Assembly (NCBI RefSeq): GCF_947495145.1
Contig: NZ_CANLXP010000005.1
Coordinates: 62,001 to 126,000 of the forward strand
Direction of reading: 5' to 3'
Length of the DNA stretch: 64,000 nt
Origin: an uncultured Arthrobacter sp.
Lineage (GTDB): Bacteria; Actinomycetota; Actinomycetes; Actinomycetales; Micrococcaceae
Shown here in pieces: positions 35,353 through 45,045 of this stretch (within the stretch, counting starts at the first letter, position 1; the number at the start of each line of letters is the position of its first letter). The position numbers and the translations under genes were made by a program. The notes under the pieces are model-generated. The model worked only from the letters and a program-made list of their open reading frames with translations. It searched no databases and was not told where the DNA came from.

Positions 35353-35547
35353 TGGGAAGCCTGCCGCCGGGCTACCGAGGTGACATACCAGAACTTCATC
35401 GGGGCCATTCCCATGCCTGTGAGTATACCCGAGCCGTGAACTGACGACCGTGGGCCAGGCTTGATCCGCTCCGGCGCCCGTAGACCACATTGACGACGGC
35501 GACACTTTGCTCAAAGTATCAGGGCAGATCAGCGCCATAATGGTCAG

Positions 35548-36045
35548 ATGGGCACGCAACGTCCAACGTCTCACCACCGACTGACCCGGCGGTCAGCGGC
35601 GATACTCACAGCCAGCGTGATCGGAGCGGGTATCGCCCTGACTGGGTGCAGTACATCAGTCCCCGGCGCTCCGCCCTGTATGCCGCCGCTCCATTCGGTG
35701 AGCCCGGCAACTGCGACAACTGGCGAAACGGTGACGGTGCAGGCTCAAGATGCTGAATGCGATCCCCGCTACGGCGACAGTGCCAGAATTCAGGTGATCG
35801 TCACCGACTCGGTCGGCAAGAAGGTCATTGACACAACCGCACCAATGAACGACGCCGGCGGCTTCAGCTTCTCCTTCGAAGTCCCCGAAGAGGCCGCCAC
35901 AGGGAAAGCGGCAGTGGAGGCGTACCCGCACAACGTCGACTGGTGCGATGACACTGGCACGAACAATCGCGTGTCTGAGGCTGACCTGCCACTCATCCGG
36001 GCTTCCTGTGCAGCGCGGGTAGAACCGCTCACCATCACCCGTTGA
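35548..36045 (+). CDS. Small hypothetical lipoprotein
   Basis: A 165-residue protein with an Arg-rich n-region, hydrophobic core and lipobox LTGC near residue 34. The mature part has four later cysteines and a beta-rich look, with PPLHSVSPATATTGETVTVQ resembling the opening strands of an Ig-like or IPT fold. No enzyme motif is seen. It is expressed divergently from the ankyrin lipoprotein and may act with it at the cell surface, but that is guesswork. Confidence 0.7.
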   Translation: MGTQRPTSHHRLTRRSAAILTASVIGAGIALTGCSTSVPGAPPCMPPLHSVSPATATTGETVTVQAQDAECDPRYGDSARIQVIVTDSVGKKVIDTTAPMNDAGGFSFSFEVPEEAATGKAAVEAYPHNVDWCDDTGTNNRVSEADLPLIRASCAARVEPLTITR

Positions 36046-36081
36046 GCGATCGCCGAGTTCCTTCGGGAGCAGTAACTCGAG

Positions 36082-36170
36082 TGACCTCACAGGAACTGCC
36101 CTTAGGTGCAGAACTGCCGGTTCGAATCGGCGATCCTGCACCTATGGGCCGTTTCTGTGCTGAGAGGTCA
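36082..36170. terminator. Long imperfect inverted repeat between convergent genes
   Basis: Arms beginning TGACCTC at 36082 and ending GAGGTCA at 36170 pair over most of about 44 bases, including AACTGCCCTTAGGTGCAG against CTGCACCTATGGGCCGTTT. The centre is the palindrome GCCGGTTCGAATCGGC. It separates the lipoprotein and GH13 genes and could end both transcripts, although there is no T-run. A small non-autonomous mobile element is an alternative. Confidence 0.5.
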
Positions 36171-38027
36171 GGAAACGGGAACCGAAACCCCGGGCAGCAG
36201 CCACATCCGTACAGCGGGTCCCTCGCCGCGGAAAGCGACGGACTCAGCAGACCACTCCGCGGCGATGCTGCCCGTACTCCACAGCTCAACGACCTTGTCG
36301 GACAAACCGACACCAGCCAGGTGGAGGGGAAGCGAAACGCTCTCGAACGCGCCACGCGAAGCCACTACCAACACCGAACCGGACACGTGCTCACGGACAT
36401 ACACCAGCACATCGCCCTGCGCATACAACCACCGCAAACCGCCCTCAACCAGTGCCGGCACATCCTGACGCAACCGACCAAGGTGAGCAACGGCGTCGTA
36501 CAGGTCCTGGTGCTCCGCAGACAGGGAATCCCACGGCATCGGAGTCCGCGAATCCTCACCGTTCACCCCCGGTAAGCCGAACTCGTCACCGGCAAACAGC
36601 GTAGGGATCCCCGGCATCGAAAACATGATGCCCAACCCGATCAACTGCCCACAGGGAATCATGACGGTTGAAGCACGGGCCGTGTCATGCGTGTTGAGCG
36701 CAATCATGTTCTGCGTCCGCACCTGCCAGGGAAACGCCGCCGCAAACACGGAATGCAGCTCTACGAACTGCTCCGCCGGAATCCGATTGGGGCCAGGCAG
36801 CGGGGTCCCGAAAAAGTTGACGGCAGACGAGCCAGCCAACCACTGCCATAACGGACGGGTGAAGTTCGAGTACGTCATGGCGCCGTGCCAGGTGTCGCCG
36901 TCGAAATCCTGGGCTGCATCGTTGGTGGACTCAGCAAGCAGCAGGGTGTCCGGATTGACTGATCGCATGGTGGAACGCACCGCCGAAGCCACCGCACGGT
37001 TCAGGTCCACATCGCCATGGCGGCCCGTCATGTTGGCCACATCGATCCGCCATCCGTCCAGGTTGAACGGCGGCTGCAGAAACCGCGCGACGACGGACGC
37101 CGGCCCGCTGACAAACCGGTCCCGCAGCGCGGGGGAGAGCCAGTTCAACTTGGGTAGGCTCGGCACACCGAACCACGCTGCGTAGTCCGAGCGGTCCTCG
37201 GAAAAGTAGTAGTAGCCGGACTCCTCCGAGGAAGGATCGGACGACGCCGTCCGGAACCACTCGTGCCCGTCTCCGGTGTGATTGGTGGTCAGGTCACCGA
37301 TCACCTTCAGCCCGCGTGCGTGCGCTGCCTCAACCAGTCGGATCAGCGCCTCATCGCCACCGAGCAGCGGATCGACTCTAGTGAACGTCGATGCGTCATA
37401 CCGGTGGTTGGAGCGGGCAGGAAAGAACGGGGTCAGATACACCACGGTCGCTCCAAGCGAAGCGATGTGGTCCAGCCGCTGCGTGATTCCATCCAGGTCA
37501 CCGCCGTAGAACTGCTTCGGAGTCTCGACGCCGGTCGGCTGAACCGGCGTACCCCAGTCACAGGAAATGGCCCAATCCGGCACCTTCCGGGATGAAGCCG
37601 CTGCGGAACGCGCGAACCGGTCCGGGAAGATCTGGTAGATCACGCCGCTCCGCGCCCATGAAGGTGCAGGCTCATGGGTCACCATCCGGAAGTCGTGCAC
37701 ATCAGGCGTATCCCGGGTGAAGAACCCCTCGGCGTTCAGCCAGTGCCAGGATGAGCCCTCGGAAGCGCCAACCTCCAGCAGAAACCGGTACCGCGTCACA
37801 GGATTCACCAGCAGAACTGAGGCCTCCCACCAGTCCCACGCACCGTCCGTGCCGAGAAGGACCGCCTCGTCATAGTGTGGCTCCGCATCACGCAGCGACC
37901 GGACAAACACCCGCTCGACCGAACCGAACGCATGCGGCACCCGAAGACGGACCGGCACCGCAGCACCGAGATCGGGGGAGGACGGCACATACAGTGCCGA
38001 TCCGTCGTGATGCGGAACCTGGAACAT
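36168..38027 (-). CDS. Alpha-glucosidase/maltodextrinase, GH13
   Basis: A 619-residue GH13 enzyme. An N-terminal beta domain (about residues 1-115) precedes the barrel, as in cyclomaltodextrinases and MalZ-type maltodextrin glucosidases. Visible motifs: DLTTNHTGDGHEWF near residue 245, nucleophile in GWRIDVAN near 330, acid/base LLLAEST near 362, and LNTHDTARA near 450 in place of the usual NHD. No signal peptide, so it is intracellular. It is last in the importer gene cluster, 7 bp after malG, and would hydrolyse imported maltodextrins. Confidence 0.88.
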   Translation of the reverse strand: MFQVPHHDGSALYVPSSPDLGAAVPVRLRVPHAFGSVERVFVRSLRDAEPHYDEAVLLGTDGAWDWWEASVLLVNPVTRYRFLLEVGASEGSSWHWLNAEGFFTRDTPDVHDFRMVTHEPAPSWARSGVIYQIFPDRFARSAAASSRKVPDWAISCDWGTPVQPTGVETPKQFYGGDLDGITQRLDHIASLGATVVYLTPFFPARSNHRYDASTFTRVDPLLGGDEALIRLVEAAHARGLKVIGDLTTNHTGDGHEWFRTASSDPSSEESGYYYFSEDRSDYAAWFGVPSLPKLNWLSPALRDRFVSGPASVVARFLQPPFNLDGWRIDVANMTGRHGDVDLNRAVASAVRSTMRSVNPDTLLLAESTNDAAQDFDGDTWHGAMTYSNFTRPLWQWLAGSSAVNFFGTPLPGPNRIPAEQFVELHSVFAAAFPWQVRTQNMIALNTHDTARASTVMIPCGQLIGLGIMFSMPGIPTLFAGDEFGLPGVNGEDSRTPMPWDSLSAEHQDLYDAVAHLGRLRQDVPALVEGGLRWLYAQGDVLVYVREHVSGSVLVVASRGAFESVSLPLHLAGVGLSDKVVELWSTGSIAAEWSAESVAFRGEGPAVRMWLLPGVSVPVS

Positions 38028-38033
38028 CGTTCC

Positions 38034-38969
38034 TTAGCCCTTGACCGATCCGGCCGCGAGCCCGTTCACGATGTACTTCTGCAGGTAAAGGAACAGCGCC
38101 ATGACCGGCAGGGCAGCCAGCACAGCACCGGCGGCGAACACTCCCCAGTTCTCGGACCGTTGCTGACCCACGTAGGAGTACAGGCCAACGGCGAGGGTCT
38201 GGCTGTCCGGGTCATTGAGCACCACGCTGGCAATCACAAACTCACTGCTAAGACCGATAAACGCCAACAGCCCGACGACGGCCAGGATCGGCGTCACCAG
38301 CGGCAGGATGATCGTGAAAAATACCTGAACGTGGCTGGCGCCATCGATCCGCGCCGCCTCGTCCAGGGACGCCGGAATGGTGTTGAAGAACCCGTACATC
38401 AGGTAGGTATTCACACCGAGCGCGCCGCCGAGGTACACCATGATCAGCCCTAGCTGGCTGCCCAGTCCCAGCCACGGCACCACATCGGTGATGAAGTTCA
38501 GCAGCAGGAAAATTGCGACGACGGCAAGCAGCTGCGGAAACATCTGCAGTACCAGCAGGGACAGCAGGCTGACCCGGCGGCCCTTGAACCGCATGCGGCT
38601 GAATGCATAGGCGGCCAAAGCCCCGAGGAAGACCGTTGCCGCCGAGGTGACAACGCCGATCACCAGCGTGTTCATAAACCACTTGCCGAACGGGCGGTTG
38701 GGATTGCTGAACAGTTCCTCGAAGTTGCCGAAGTCAATCCGGCTGAAGAGCACGTTGGAACCGGCCATGGTGCCAGTGGAGTTCAGGGCAGCAGACAGAA
38801 CGTACAGCAGCGGGAAGATCGCAAACGCCGTGGTGATGACCGCGACCACGTGCCGCCACCCCTTGTCACGGAACCACGCACCGAAGGACTGTTTGCGGCG
38901 TTCCGGCGGCGGCGTCGTCGTGCCGTGACTGGGCGTAGCGAGGAGCGGTGTGGGGGTTTCGGTAGCCAT
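38034..38969 (-). CDS. malG: Maltodextrin ABC permease, MalG type
   Basis: A 311-residue permease with six helices after a polar 35-residue leader. The EAA loop is SLDEAARIDGASHVQVFFTI near residue 200, and it ends in VNGLAAGSVKG, a common MalG tail. The ATG shares one base with the upstream permease stop (TAATG). No ATPase gene is present in the cluster, so a shared MsiK-like ATPase is expected elsewhere. Confidence 0.9.
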   Translation of the reverse strand: MATETPTPLLATPSHGTTTPPPERRKQSFGAWFRDKGWRHVVAVITTAFAIFPLLYVLSAALNSTGTMAGSNVLFSRIDFGNFEELFSNPNRPFGKWFMNTLVIGVVTSAATVFLGALAAYAFSRMRFKGRRVSLLSLLVLQMFPQLLAVVAIFLLLNFITDVVPWLGLGSQLGLIMVYLGGALGVNTYLMYGFFNTIPASLDEAARIDGASHVQVFFTIILPLVTPILAVVGLLAFIGLSSEFVIASVVLNDPDSQTLAVGLYSYVGQQRSENWGVFAAGAVLAALPVMALFLYLQKYIVNGLAAGSVKG

Positions 38970-40564
38970 TAGTTGATCTCCTCGAGAGACTTTGTCTGCC
39001 GGAAGCTGATCACGGAGATCACGGCAACGATGAAGAAGATGATGATGGACAGCGCGCTTGCGAGGCCGTAGTCACGCCCCACGCCGCTGCCGAACGCAAC
39101 CTCGTACACCATGGTGATCAGGATGTCCGTTGCGCCCACGTTGACCGTGGTGTCCGACAGCCGCGGGCCGCCGTCGGTAAGCATGTAGATCACGTTGAAG
39201 TTGTTGAAGTTGAACGCGAAGCTCGCAATGAGCAGCGGAGCAACCGAGACCAGCAGGAGCGGGAGCTTGATGGAGGTGAAGAGCTTCCACGGGCTGGCGC
39301 CGTCGAGCCGTGCGGCTTCGTTGACGTCCTCGGGCAGCGACTGCAGCGCACCGGTGCACACCAGGAACATGTAGGGGAATCCGAGCCACAGGTTCACCAG
39401 CAGCACGCTGAACTTCGCGAGCAATGGATCCGTGAGCCACGGGATGTTCGCGCCGCCGAAGAACGTGTTGTTGACGTAGCCGAATTCCGGATTGAGCAGA
39501 CCGGACCAGACGAGGCCGGCAAGGAAGGCGGGAAACGCGTAGGGCAGGATCATCAGGATGCGGTAGATCTTCTTGCCGCGAAGGTTCGGGTGGTTGAAAG
39601 CGTTGGCCAGGAACAGGCCGAGCGCAAACGTGGACAGCACCGAGATCAGCGCAAAGGTGAACGTCCAGAGGGTCACCTGCAGGAGGGGTCCGCGGATGTC
39701 CTCATTGGAGAATGCCTTGACGAAGTTCGCAAAGCCGACGTCGATCTTCCAGCCGGTGTTGAGTTGCTGACCGTCCGCAGAGACAAAGGTTCCCTCGCCG
39801 GAGTCTGAGTAGACCGTTCCGGTTTCAGTGTCGGTGAAGGTGTCGGACGCGTCGTCGTAGACAAGGGTTGGGCTGAACACGTACGCAGTGGAGCCGTCGC
39901 TGGTGCGCAGGGTTCCGTCGTCGGGATCTTCAGAGAACGGGACGGTCAGCGCAAGGATCTCGGACTGGTTCGCGAGGATCTCGTCGAACTGCAGGGTGCG
40001 GTAGTCCTCGAGTTCGGTCGCCTTGCCGGTGCCGTCGGTGACGGCGTTGGAAACTTCTTCGAGCGGTTCTTCCGTGCTGCCGATGCTGATGTCGCCGTCG
40101 GGATCGGTGGTGAGGAAGTGGAAGTCGCCGCCCTGCTCAACGATGGTGACCCGGTAGGCGGGGGAGTCCGGTACCCGCTGCTGCGCCGCCAGCTGGATGG
40201 ACGAGATGGCGTCTTCCTTGGTGCTGTTGTGGCCGTCACCGTAGTTGGTGAACGCAACGTAGCCGCTGAAGATCATGACGAACACCTGGAAGAGCAGGAG
40301 GAAGAAAATTCCCGGGGCCAGGTACTTGGCGGGCAGCCCGCCGCGCCGGAGGTAGATCCAGTTGATGAGTAGTGTGACCGCAGCGGCCAGCACCAGCACT
40401 ATCCACTTTTCCTGCAGAAACAGGACAATCAGGACATAGACGGCAAACGCGTCAACGAGTCCCAGCAGAATGATCTTTGCGAGGAGACCGGCAACGGAAT
40501 CTGAAGGGCGAAGGGTCCGGGACCGCTTCGTGGACTCGGCGGGGGAGGCAGTGGTGGTGGGCAT
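38969..40564 (-). CDS. malF: Maltodextrin ABC permease, MalF type with large outer loop
   Basis: A 531-residue permease. Three N-terminal helices are followed by an outer-facing insertion of about 170 residues (starting near GDGHNSTKEDAISS), the MalF P2-like loop that contacts the binding protein. The core has the EAA loop DVNEAARLDGASPWKLFTSI near residue 425. The start MPTTTASPAEST at 40564 is preferred over an open frame that extends 39 codons upstream; the ribosome site (GAAAG) is weak. It lies between malE and malG on the same strand. Confidence 0.9.
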   Translation of the reverse strand: MPTTTASPAESTKRSRTLRPSDSVAGLLAKIILLGLVDAFAVYVLIVLFLQEKWIVLVLAAAVTLLINWIYLRRGGLPAKYLAPGIFFLLLFQVFVMIFSGYVAFTNYGDGHNSTKEDAISSIQLAAQQRVPDSPAYRVTIVEQGGDFHFLTTDPDGDISIGSTEEPLEEVSNAVTDGTGKATELEDYRTLQFDEILANQSEILALTVPFSEDPDDGTLRTSDGSTAYVFSPTLVYDDASDTFTDTETGTVYSDSGEGTFVSADGQQLNTGWKIDVGFANFVKAFSNEDIRGPLLQVTLWTFTFALISVLSTFALGLFLANAFNHPNLRGKKIYRILMILPYAFPAFLAGLVWSGLLNPEFGYVNNTFFGGANIPWLTDPLLAKFSVLLVNLWLGFPYMFLVCTGALQSLPEDVNEAARLDGASPWKLFTSIKLPLLLVSVAPLLIASFAFNFNNFNVIYMLTDGGPRLSDTTVNVGATDILITMVYEVAFGSGVGRDYGLASALSIIIFFIVAVISVISFRQTKSLEEIN

Positions 40565-40700
40565 GCGGCGGAGCTTTCGTTGAGGGCACTTCGGCGAAGC
40601 GGGCCGGGCAGGTGGAAGGCAATGAGGCAGGTATGCAGGTAAAGCGAAGCCGCTGTGGGCCGGGGTCTGTCCGGCCCACAACGGCTTTCAAAGGGTGTAG

Positions 40701-41996
40701 CTATCCGGCAGCGATCTTCTGCTCGATGTTCTTCACCATTGCCGGCCAGGCCTCTTCCGGCTTGACGGCGCCCTTGATGAGAGCGAGTTCGGTTGCGCCC
40801 CAGTCGGCCCAGACTGCCTGCATCTCGGGTACGGCGGGCATCGGAACGCCGTTGGCGCCGATTTCACCGAATGCGGCAACTACGGGATCTGACGCTGCCT
40901 TGTCGAAGGACGCGGTCAGTGCCGGGGGACGGCCGCCGACGCTGAACATCGCGTCCTGCGCCTCTTCGGTGGTCAGGTAGTTCACTGCAAACTCGTTGGC
41001 TGCGAGAGCGTTGGAGCTCTGCGAGGAGATGAAGAAGCCGTTGACGCCGATGAACGGCTGGGCGGGCTCATCACCCACGGTGGGCAGCGGATCGATGGCC
41101 AGGTTGATGCCGGCCTCCTGTGCAGCAGGAACGTTCCACGGGCCGGTCAGGTAGTAAGGGGACTCGCCGGCGAGGAACTTCTCCTTGGCGATGTCTCCGG
41201 TGATGTTGGAGTTCAGGACGCCGGAACCGGTGTCGCCCCACTCAACAAGCTTCTTCGCGAACTCAACGCCGTTGGGCTCACCGAGCATCAGCTTCGAGGG
41301 ATCGTAGCTGCCGTCCTCGTTCTGAGCGAAGACAGGAACGCCCATCGAGGTCTGGAACGGGTACATGTGGTACGGATCCGCCTGCTTGGGATCGAGGCCA
41401 ACCAGGAACGGGAACTCGGCTTCGCCGGCGTCAACCGCTGCCTGGCCCTTCTCGATGACCTGATCGAAGGTCTCGGAAGCCTCGGAGACCATATCGGTGT
41501 TGCGCAGCAGCGCGATGTTCTCGACTGCGTACGGCACGCCGTACAGGCTGCCCTCGTAAGACATGGCCTGGAGTGCGGACTCCTGGAACTCTCCAGCCTT
41601 GTCTCCCAGTTCGATGGGAGCAACAACGCCGTTCTCCACAAAGGTACCGATCCAGTCATGCGGGCCGACGATCAGGTCTGGTCCGTTGCCGGTAGGCACC
41701 TGGGTGATGAAGTCATCGCGTACCGCTGCGAAGTCCTTCACCGCAAGGTCGATCGAGATGCCGGTATCTTCCTTGAAGTCGGCGGCGATCTGCTCAAGTG
41801 CCGGAGCGCGCTCCGCGTCCACCCACATGGTCAGGGTGGTCGATCCGCCTTCAGCGAGGTCGGTTGGCGCAGCGGATTCTCCCGCGGCGGTGTCGGTGGA
41901 TCCGCCACCGCAGGCAGTGACGGCCAGCATCGCGACGGACAAAGCCGCGGTGGCCAGCGTCCGGCGATTCAGGAGTCTGGTTGTTTGCACCTTCAT
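40701..41996 (-). CDS. malE: Maltodextrin-binding lipoprotein
   Basis: A 431-residue binding protein. ATG 41996 is preceded by AAAGG; the lipobox is LAVTAC. TLTMWVDAERAPALEQIAADFKEDTGI, GPDLIVGPHDWIGTFVENGVVAPIEL and YGVPYAVENIALLRN are characteristic of maltose/maltodextrin-binding proteins. First gene of the minus-strand importer operon, transcribed away from a region with two LacI-type operators. Ligand class is well supported by GH13 neighbours on both sides. Confidence 0.92.
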   Translation of the reverse strand: MKVQTTRLLNRRTLATAALSVAMLAVTACGGGSTDTAAGESAAPTDLAEGGSTTLTMWVDAERAPALEQIAADFKEDTGISIDLAVKDFAAVRDDFITQVPTGNGPDLIVGPHDWIGTFVENGVVAPIELGDKAGEFQESALQAMSYEGSLYGVPYAVENIALLRNTDMVSEASETFDQVIEKGQAAVDAGEAEFPFLVGLDPKQADPYHMYPFQTSMGVPVFAQNEDGSYDPSKLMLGEPNGVEFAKKLVEWGDTGSGVLNSNITGDIAKEKFLAGESPYYLTGPWNVPAAQEAGINLAIDPLPTVGDEPAQPFIGVNGFFISSQSSNALAANEFAVNYLTTEEAQDAMFSVGGRPPALTASFDKAASDPVVAAFGEIGANGVPMPAVPEMQAVWADWGATELALIKGAVKPEEAWPAMVKNIEQKIAAG

Positions 41997-42132
41997 TGGT
42001 GAACCTTTCTGTGGCGCCGCGAGGCAGCCGATACTGAGGGTTTGCGCTGCATGGCGCGGTTGTAAATGGAAGACCTGTTTGGTTGCGCCGAACACGTCGA
42101 ATCCGAAACGGAACCAGTGAGGCACAACACAT

Positions 42133-42146
42133 CGTAAGCGCTTACG
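42133..42146. promoter_or_regulatory. LacI-type operator 1
   Basis: CGTAAGCGCTTACG is a perfect 14-bp palindrome with the central CG typical of LacI-family sites. It lies upstream of malE in the divergent region and is probably bound by the LacI regulator at 43996. Confidence 0.75.
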
Positions 42147-42231
42147 GCCAGTCTGTACAACAACACGGCTGGGATCGCCCAGTTTCTGCGGAATACCGGC
42201 ATTCGCAAGAGTGGGGGTAACTTCTCATTCA

Positions 42232-42245
42232 TGTAAACGCTTCCA
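42232..42245. promoter_or_regulatory. LacI-type operator 2
   Basis: TGTAAACGCTTCCA is an imperfect palindrome of the same class as the site at 42133, with centres 99 bp apart. It is just upstream of the GH13 start at 42269, so a single regulator could control both divergent units, possibly by looping. Confidence 0.65.
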
Positions 42246-42268
42246 TTTTCTCGGCAACCGGGGTTAGC

Positions 42269-43957
42269 ATGTTCCTCATGCCCAACGCTGTTTGCCTGGC
42301 CCCTGCTGTGTCCGCGCAGTCTGTAGCGCCCGCTTTCCACGAACCCCTTCACACCGCTCACGACGACGACGCCTGGTGGCGCTCGTCCGTGATCTACCAG
42401 GTGTACCCGCGATCTTTTCGGGACCTGAACGGCGACGGCCAGGGGGACCTCGCCGGGATCACCGCCGAGCTGCACCAGCTGGCCGACCTCAGCATTGACG
42501 CGATCTGGATGTCGCCGTTCTACACCTCCCCGCAGCGCGACGGCGGCTACGACGTCGCCGATTACTGCGACGTCGACCCGATGTTCGGAACGCTCGACGA
42601 CTTCGACGGGCTGACTGCCCGCGCAGCAGAGCTGGGCATCAAGGTGATCGTCGACCTCGTGCCCAACCATTGCTCCAGTGACCACCCGCTCTTCACAGCC
42701 GCCCTCGCAGCAGGTCCCGGTTCGGCTGAGCGGGCCATGTTCATCTTCCGCGACGGTTCCGGGGATGACGGCTCCAACCCGCCGAACAACTGGCAGTCCC
42801 ACTTCGGTGGGTCGGCCTGGACGCGCACGCTGAACGACGACGGCACGCCCGGCCAGTGGTACCTCCACCTCTTCGATTCCTCCCAACCGGACTTCAACTG
42901 GGACAACCCCGCGGTCCACGCCGAGTTCGAGCGGATCCTGCGGTTCTGGCTGGACCGCAACGTCACCGGTTTCCGCGTTGACGTTGCGCACGCCCTGGTC
43001 AAGGCCGAGGGGCTCCCGGATTGGCACGGCCGCCCCGATGGCTGCTCCACCGACGGCTACCCGGGCCACGCTGCGCCGATGTTCGGCCAGAAAGAAATCC
43101 ATGACATCTACCGCCGGTGGCGGTCAGTTCTTGCCGAGTACGACGGCGACCGCATCCTGTGTGCGGAAGCCAGCATCGATCCGCTGTCCCGTCTGGTCAA
43201 CTGGGTCCGCCACGACCAGATGCACCAGGCCTTCAACTTCGCCTACCTGAACCACCCCTGGAATGCCGCTGAACTTCGCGGGATCATCACTGACTCATTG
43301 CAGGCGTTCGACAGCGTGAATGCACCAACCACCTGGGTCCTGAGCAACCACGATGTCACCCGGCACGCTACGCGGTTAGGCGAAAACAATCCGGAGGTCG
43401 GGCTCGACCGTGCACGGGCGGCGTCGTTGGCCATGCTGGCACTCCCCGGTGGCGTCTACCTCTACCAGGGTGAGGAACTCGGGCTACCGGACCACCTGGA
43501 GATTCCGGACGAGCAGCGCCAGGATCCGACGTTCATCCGCACGGGCGGAGAACGCGTAGGCCGGGACGGGTGCCGGGTTCCGCTGCCATGGCGGGCTGAC
43601 GAGCCGCACTACGGGTTCGGCTCCACCAGCGGCGGATGGCTGCCCCAGCCGGAAGACTGGTACACCCTGGCGCGCGACGTCCAGCAGTCCGATCCAGATT
43701 CCACCCTCAACCTGTACCGTTCGGCGCTCGCACTTCGCAAACAGCTCCGTCTCGGTGCCGGCTCGCTGAGTTGGGCTGCGGATTACATGGACACGGACAT
43801 CATCGCGTTTCTCAACAATGACGTCATGGTGATCATGAACATGGGAGAATCTGATGCCTATGTACCATCGGGCACGGTCATCGCAGGGAGTCACGCGGAT
43901 GCCGGTGCAGAGGGCGTCCTGGCGCCGAACCGGTGCGTATGGATAAAACTCAACTAA
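42269..43957 (+). CDS. Alpha-glucosidase, GH13 (oligo-1,6-glucosidase type)
   Basis: A 562-residue GH13 enzyme. SSVIYQVYPRSFRDLNGDGQGDLAGI near residue 40 is the start of the barrel, and DLVPNHCSSDH, GFRVDVAHALVKAEG (nucleophile), ILCAEASID (acid/base) and LSNHDVTRHATR complete the active site. QPDFNWDNPAV fits the exo-acting alpha-glucosidase/oligo-1,6-glucosidase group. A second ATG at 42278 is possible; GGGG precedes the first. It lies behind a LacI-type operator and before the LacI gene, and with the cluster at 36168-41996 completes maltodextrin breakdown to glucose. Confidence 0.9.
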   Translation: MFLMPNAVCLAPAVSAQSVAPAFHEPLHTAHDDDAWWRSSVIYQVYPRSFRDLNGDGQGDLAGITAELHQLADLSIDAIWMSPFYTSPQRDGGYDVADYCDVDPMFGTLDDFDGLTARAAELGIKVIVDLVPNHCSSDHPLFTAALAAGPGSAERAMFIFRDGSGDDGSNPPNNWQSHFGGSAWTRTLNDDGTPGQWYLHLFDSSQPDFNWDNPAVHAEFERILRFWLDRNVTGFRVDVAHALVKAEGLPDWHGRPDGCSTDGYPGHAAPMFGQKEIHDIYRRWRSVLAEYDGDRILCAEASIDPLSRLVNWVRHDQMHQAFNFAYLNHPWNAAELRGIITDSLQAFDSVNAPTTWVLSNHDVTRHATRLGENNPEVGLDRARAASLAMLALPGGVYLYQGEELGLPDHLEIPDEQRQDPTFIRTGGERVGRDGCRVPLPWRADEPHYGFGSTSGGWLPQPEDWYTLARDVQQSDPDSTLNLYRSALALRKQLRLGAGSLSWAADYMDTDIIAFLNNDVMVIMNMGESDAYVPSGTVIAGSHADAGAEGVLAPNRCVWIKLN

Positions 43958-43995
43958 GAGGACCGCGCCCGTCCTTTGCTCTGAGGGAGGGCACC

Positions 43996-45012
43996 GTGGT
44001 TGGCATCAAGGATGTTGCAGCGCTCGCCGGCGTCTCAACTGCCACGGTATCCCGTGCCCTCAGCGGCAATGGCCAGGTCTCCGAGCGAGCCCGGCTGAAG
44101 GTTCTTGAGGCTGCAAAGCAGCTGGACTTCGTGCCGTCCTTCTCGGCGTCGTCACTTGCCTCGGGCAGAAACCGCAATGTCGGCGTCGTCGTGCCGTCAG
44201 TCAACCGCTGGTACTTCTCCCAGATTGTGGACAGCGTCGCGGCGTCCCTCCTGGACGCCGGTTATGACCTGACGCTCTACAACGTCAGCGATGGCGCAGG
44301 GCACCGTGACCGGGTCTTCTCGGAGTTCCTGTTGCGTCAACGCTGTGACGGCGTCATCTCGGTTTCCCTGCAGTTGTCCGAAACCGAGCTTGGGCAGCTG
44401 CTGGCGGTCGGTAAGCCGATCGTCGGCATCGGCGGCCCGCTTCCCGGCGCCGACACCATCAGCGTCAACGAGTTCTCCATTGCGCAATTGGCCACCGAGC
44501 ACCTGATCAGCCTGGGGCACCGCCGGATCGCCTACATTGGCGGCCCGGAGGACGCGGCGAAGGACTTCAACATCTCTGAAGGCCGGCGCCGCGGGTACGA
44601 GGTGGCCATGGAAGGTGCCGGTCTCGAAGTCATCCCGTCGTGGCTGGCTTACGCGGACTTCACCATCCCCGGCGGCTACGCCAGCGCCAAGCAGGTGCTC
44701 GGCTACCCCCGAAGCCGGCCTACCGCCGTCTTCTGTGCTTCAGACGAAATGGCGATCGGCACCATCGTTGCCGCACGCGAACTCGGTCTTCGGGTTCCGG
44801 ACGCCCTTTCCGTGATCGGGATCGACGGTCACGACCTTGGCGAGGTGTTCGGCCTGACAACCATCGCGCAGTACCCGGCGTTGCAGGGAGCCCGGGCAGT
44901 GCAGCGGATGCTGCAGCTGTTCACCAGCCCTGCGGAGTCCGGTGAACGTTCCAACCATACCGCTCACACCGAGATGATCGTGCGCTCAAGCACTGCGGCC
45001 CCCGCGGAGTAG
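43996..45012 (+). CDS. LacI-family regulator of maltodextrin use
   Basis: A 338-residue LacI regulator. The N-terminal IKDVAALAGVSTATVSRALSG is the helix-turn-helix, followed by the hinge helix ASSLASGRNRNVGVVVPS. The periplasmic-binding-like domain includes AIGTIVAARELGLRVPDALSVIG. The GTG at 43996 follows GGGAGGG and is preferred over an in-frame ATG at 43933 that overlaps the GH13 gene. Probably represses malE and the GH13 gene at the two operators until maltodextrin or a derivative binds. Confidence 0.9.
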   Translation: MVGIKDVAALAGVSTATVSRALSGNGQVSERARLKVLEAAKQLDFVPSFSASSLASGRNRNVGVVVPSVNRWYFSQIVDSVAASLLDAGYDLTLYNVSDGAGHRDRVFSEFLLRQRCDGVISVSLQLSETELGQLLAVGKPIVGIGGPLPGADTISVNEFSIAQLATEHLISLGHRRIAYIGGPEDAAKDFNISEGRRRGYEVAMEGAGLEVIPSWLAYADFTIPGGYASAKQVLGYPRSRPTAVFCASDEMAIGTIVAARELGLRVPDALSVIGIDGHDLGEVFGLTTIAQYPALQGARAVQRMLQLFTSPAESGERSNHTAHTEMIVRSSTAAPAE

Positions 45013-45045
45013 TTGGCAGGGAGCTCGGCCTGACTTCCGGCACGC

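Noticed and set aside
36105..36130. GGTTCGAATC resembling a tRNA T-loop
   Set aside because: No acceptor, D or anticodon arms surround it; it is the centre of the long inverted repeat.
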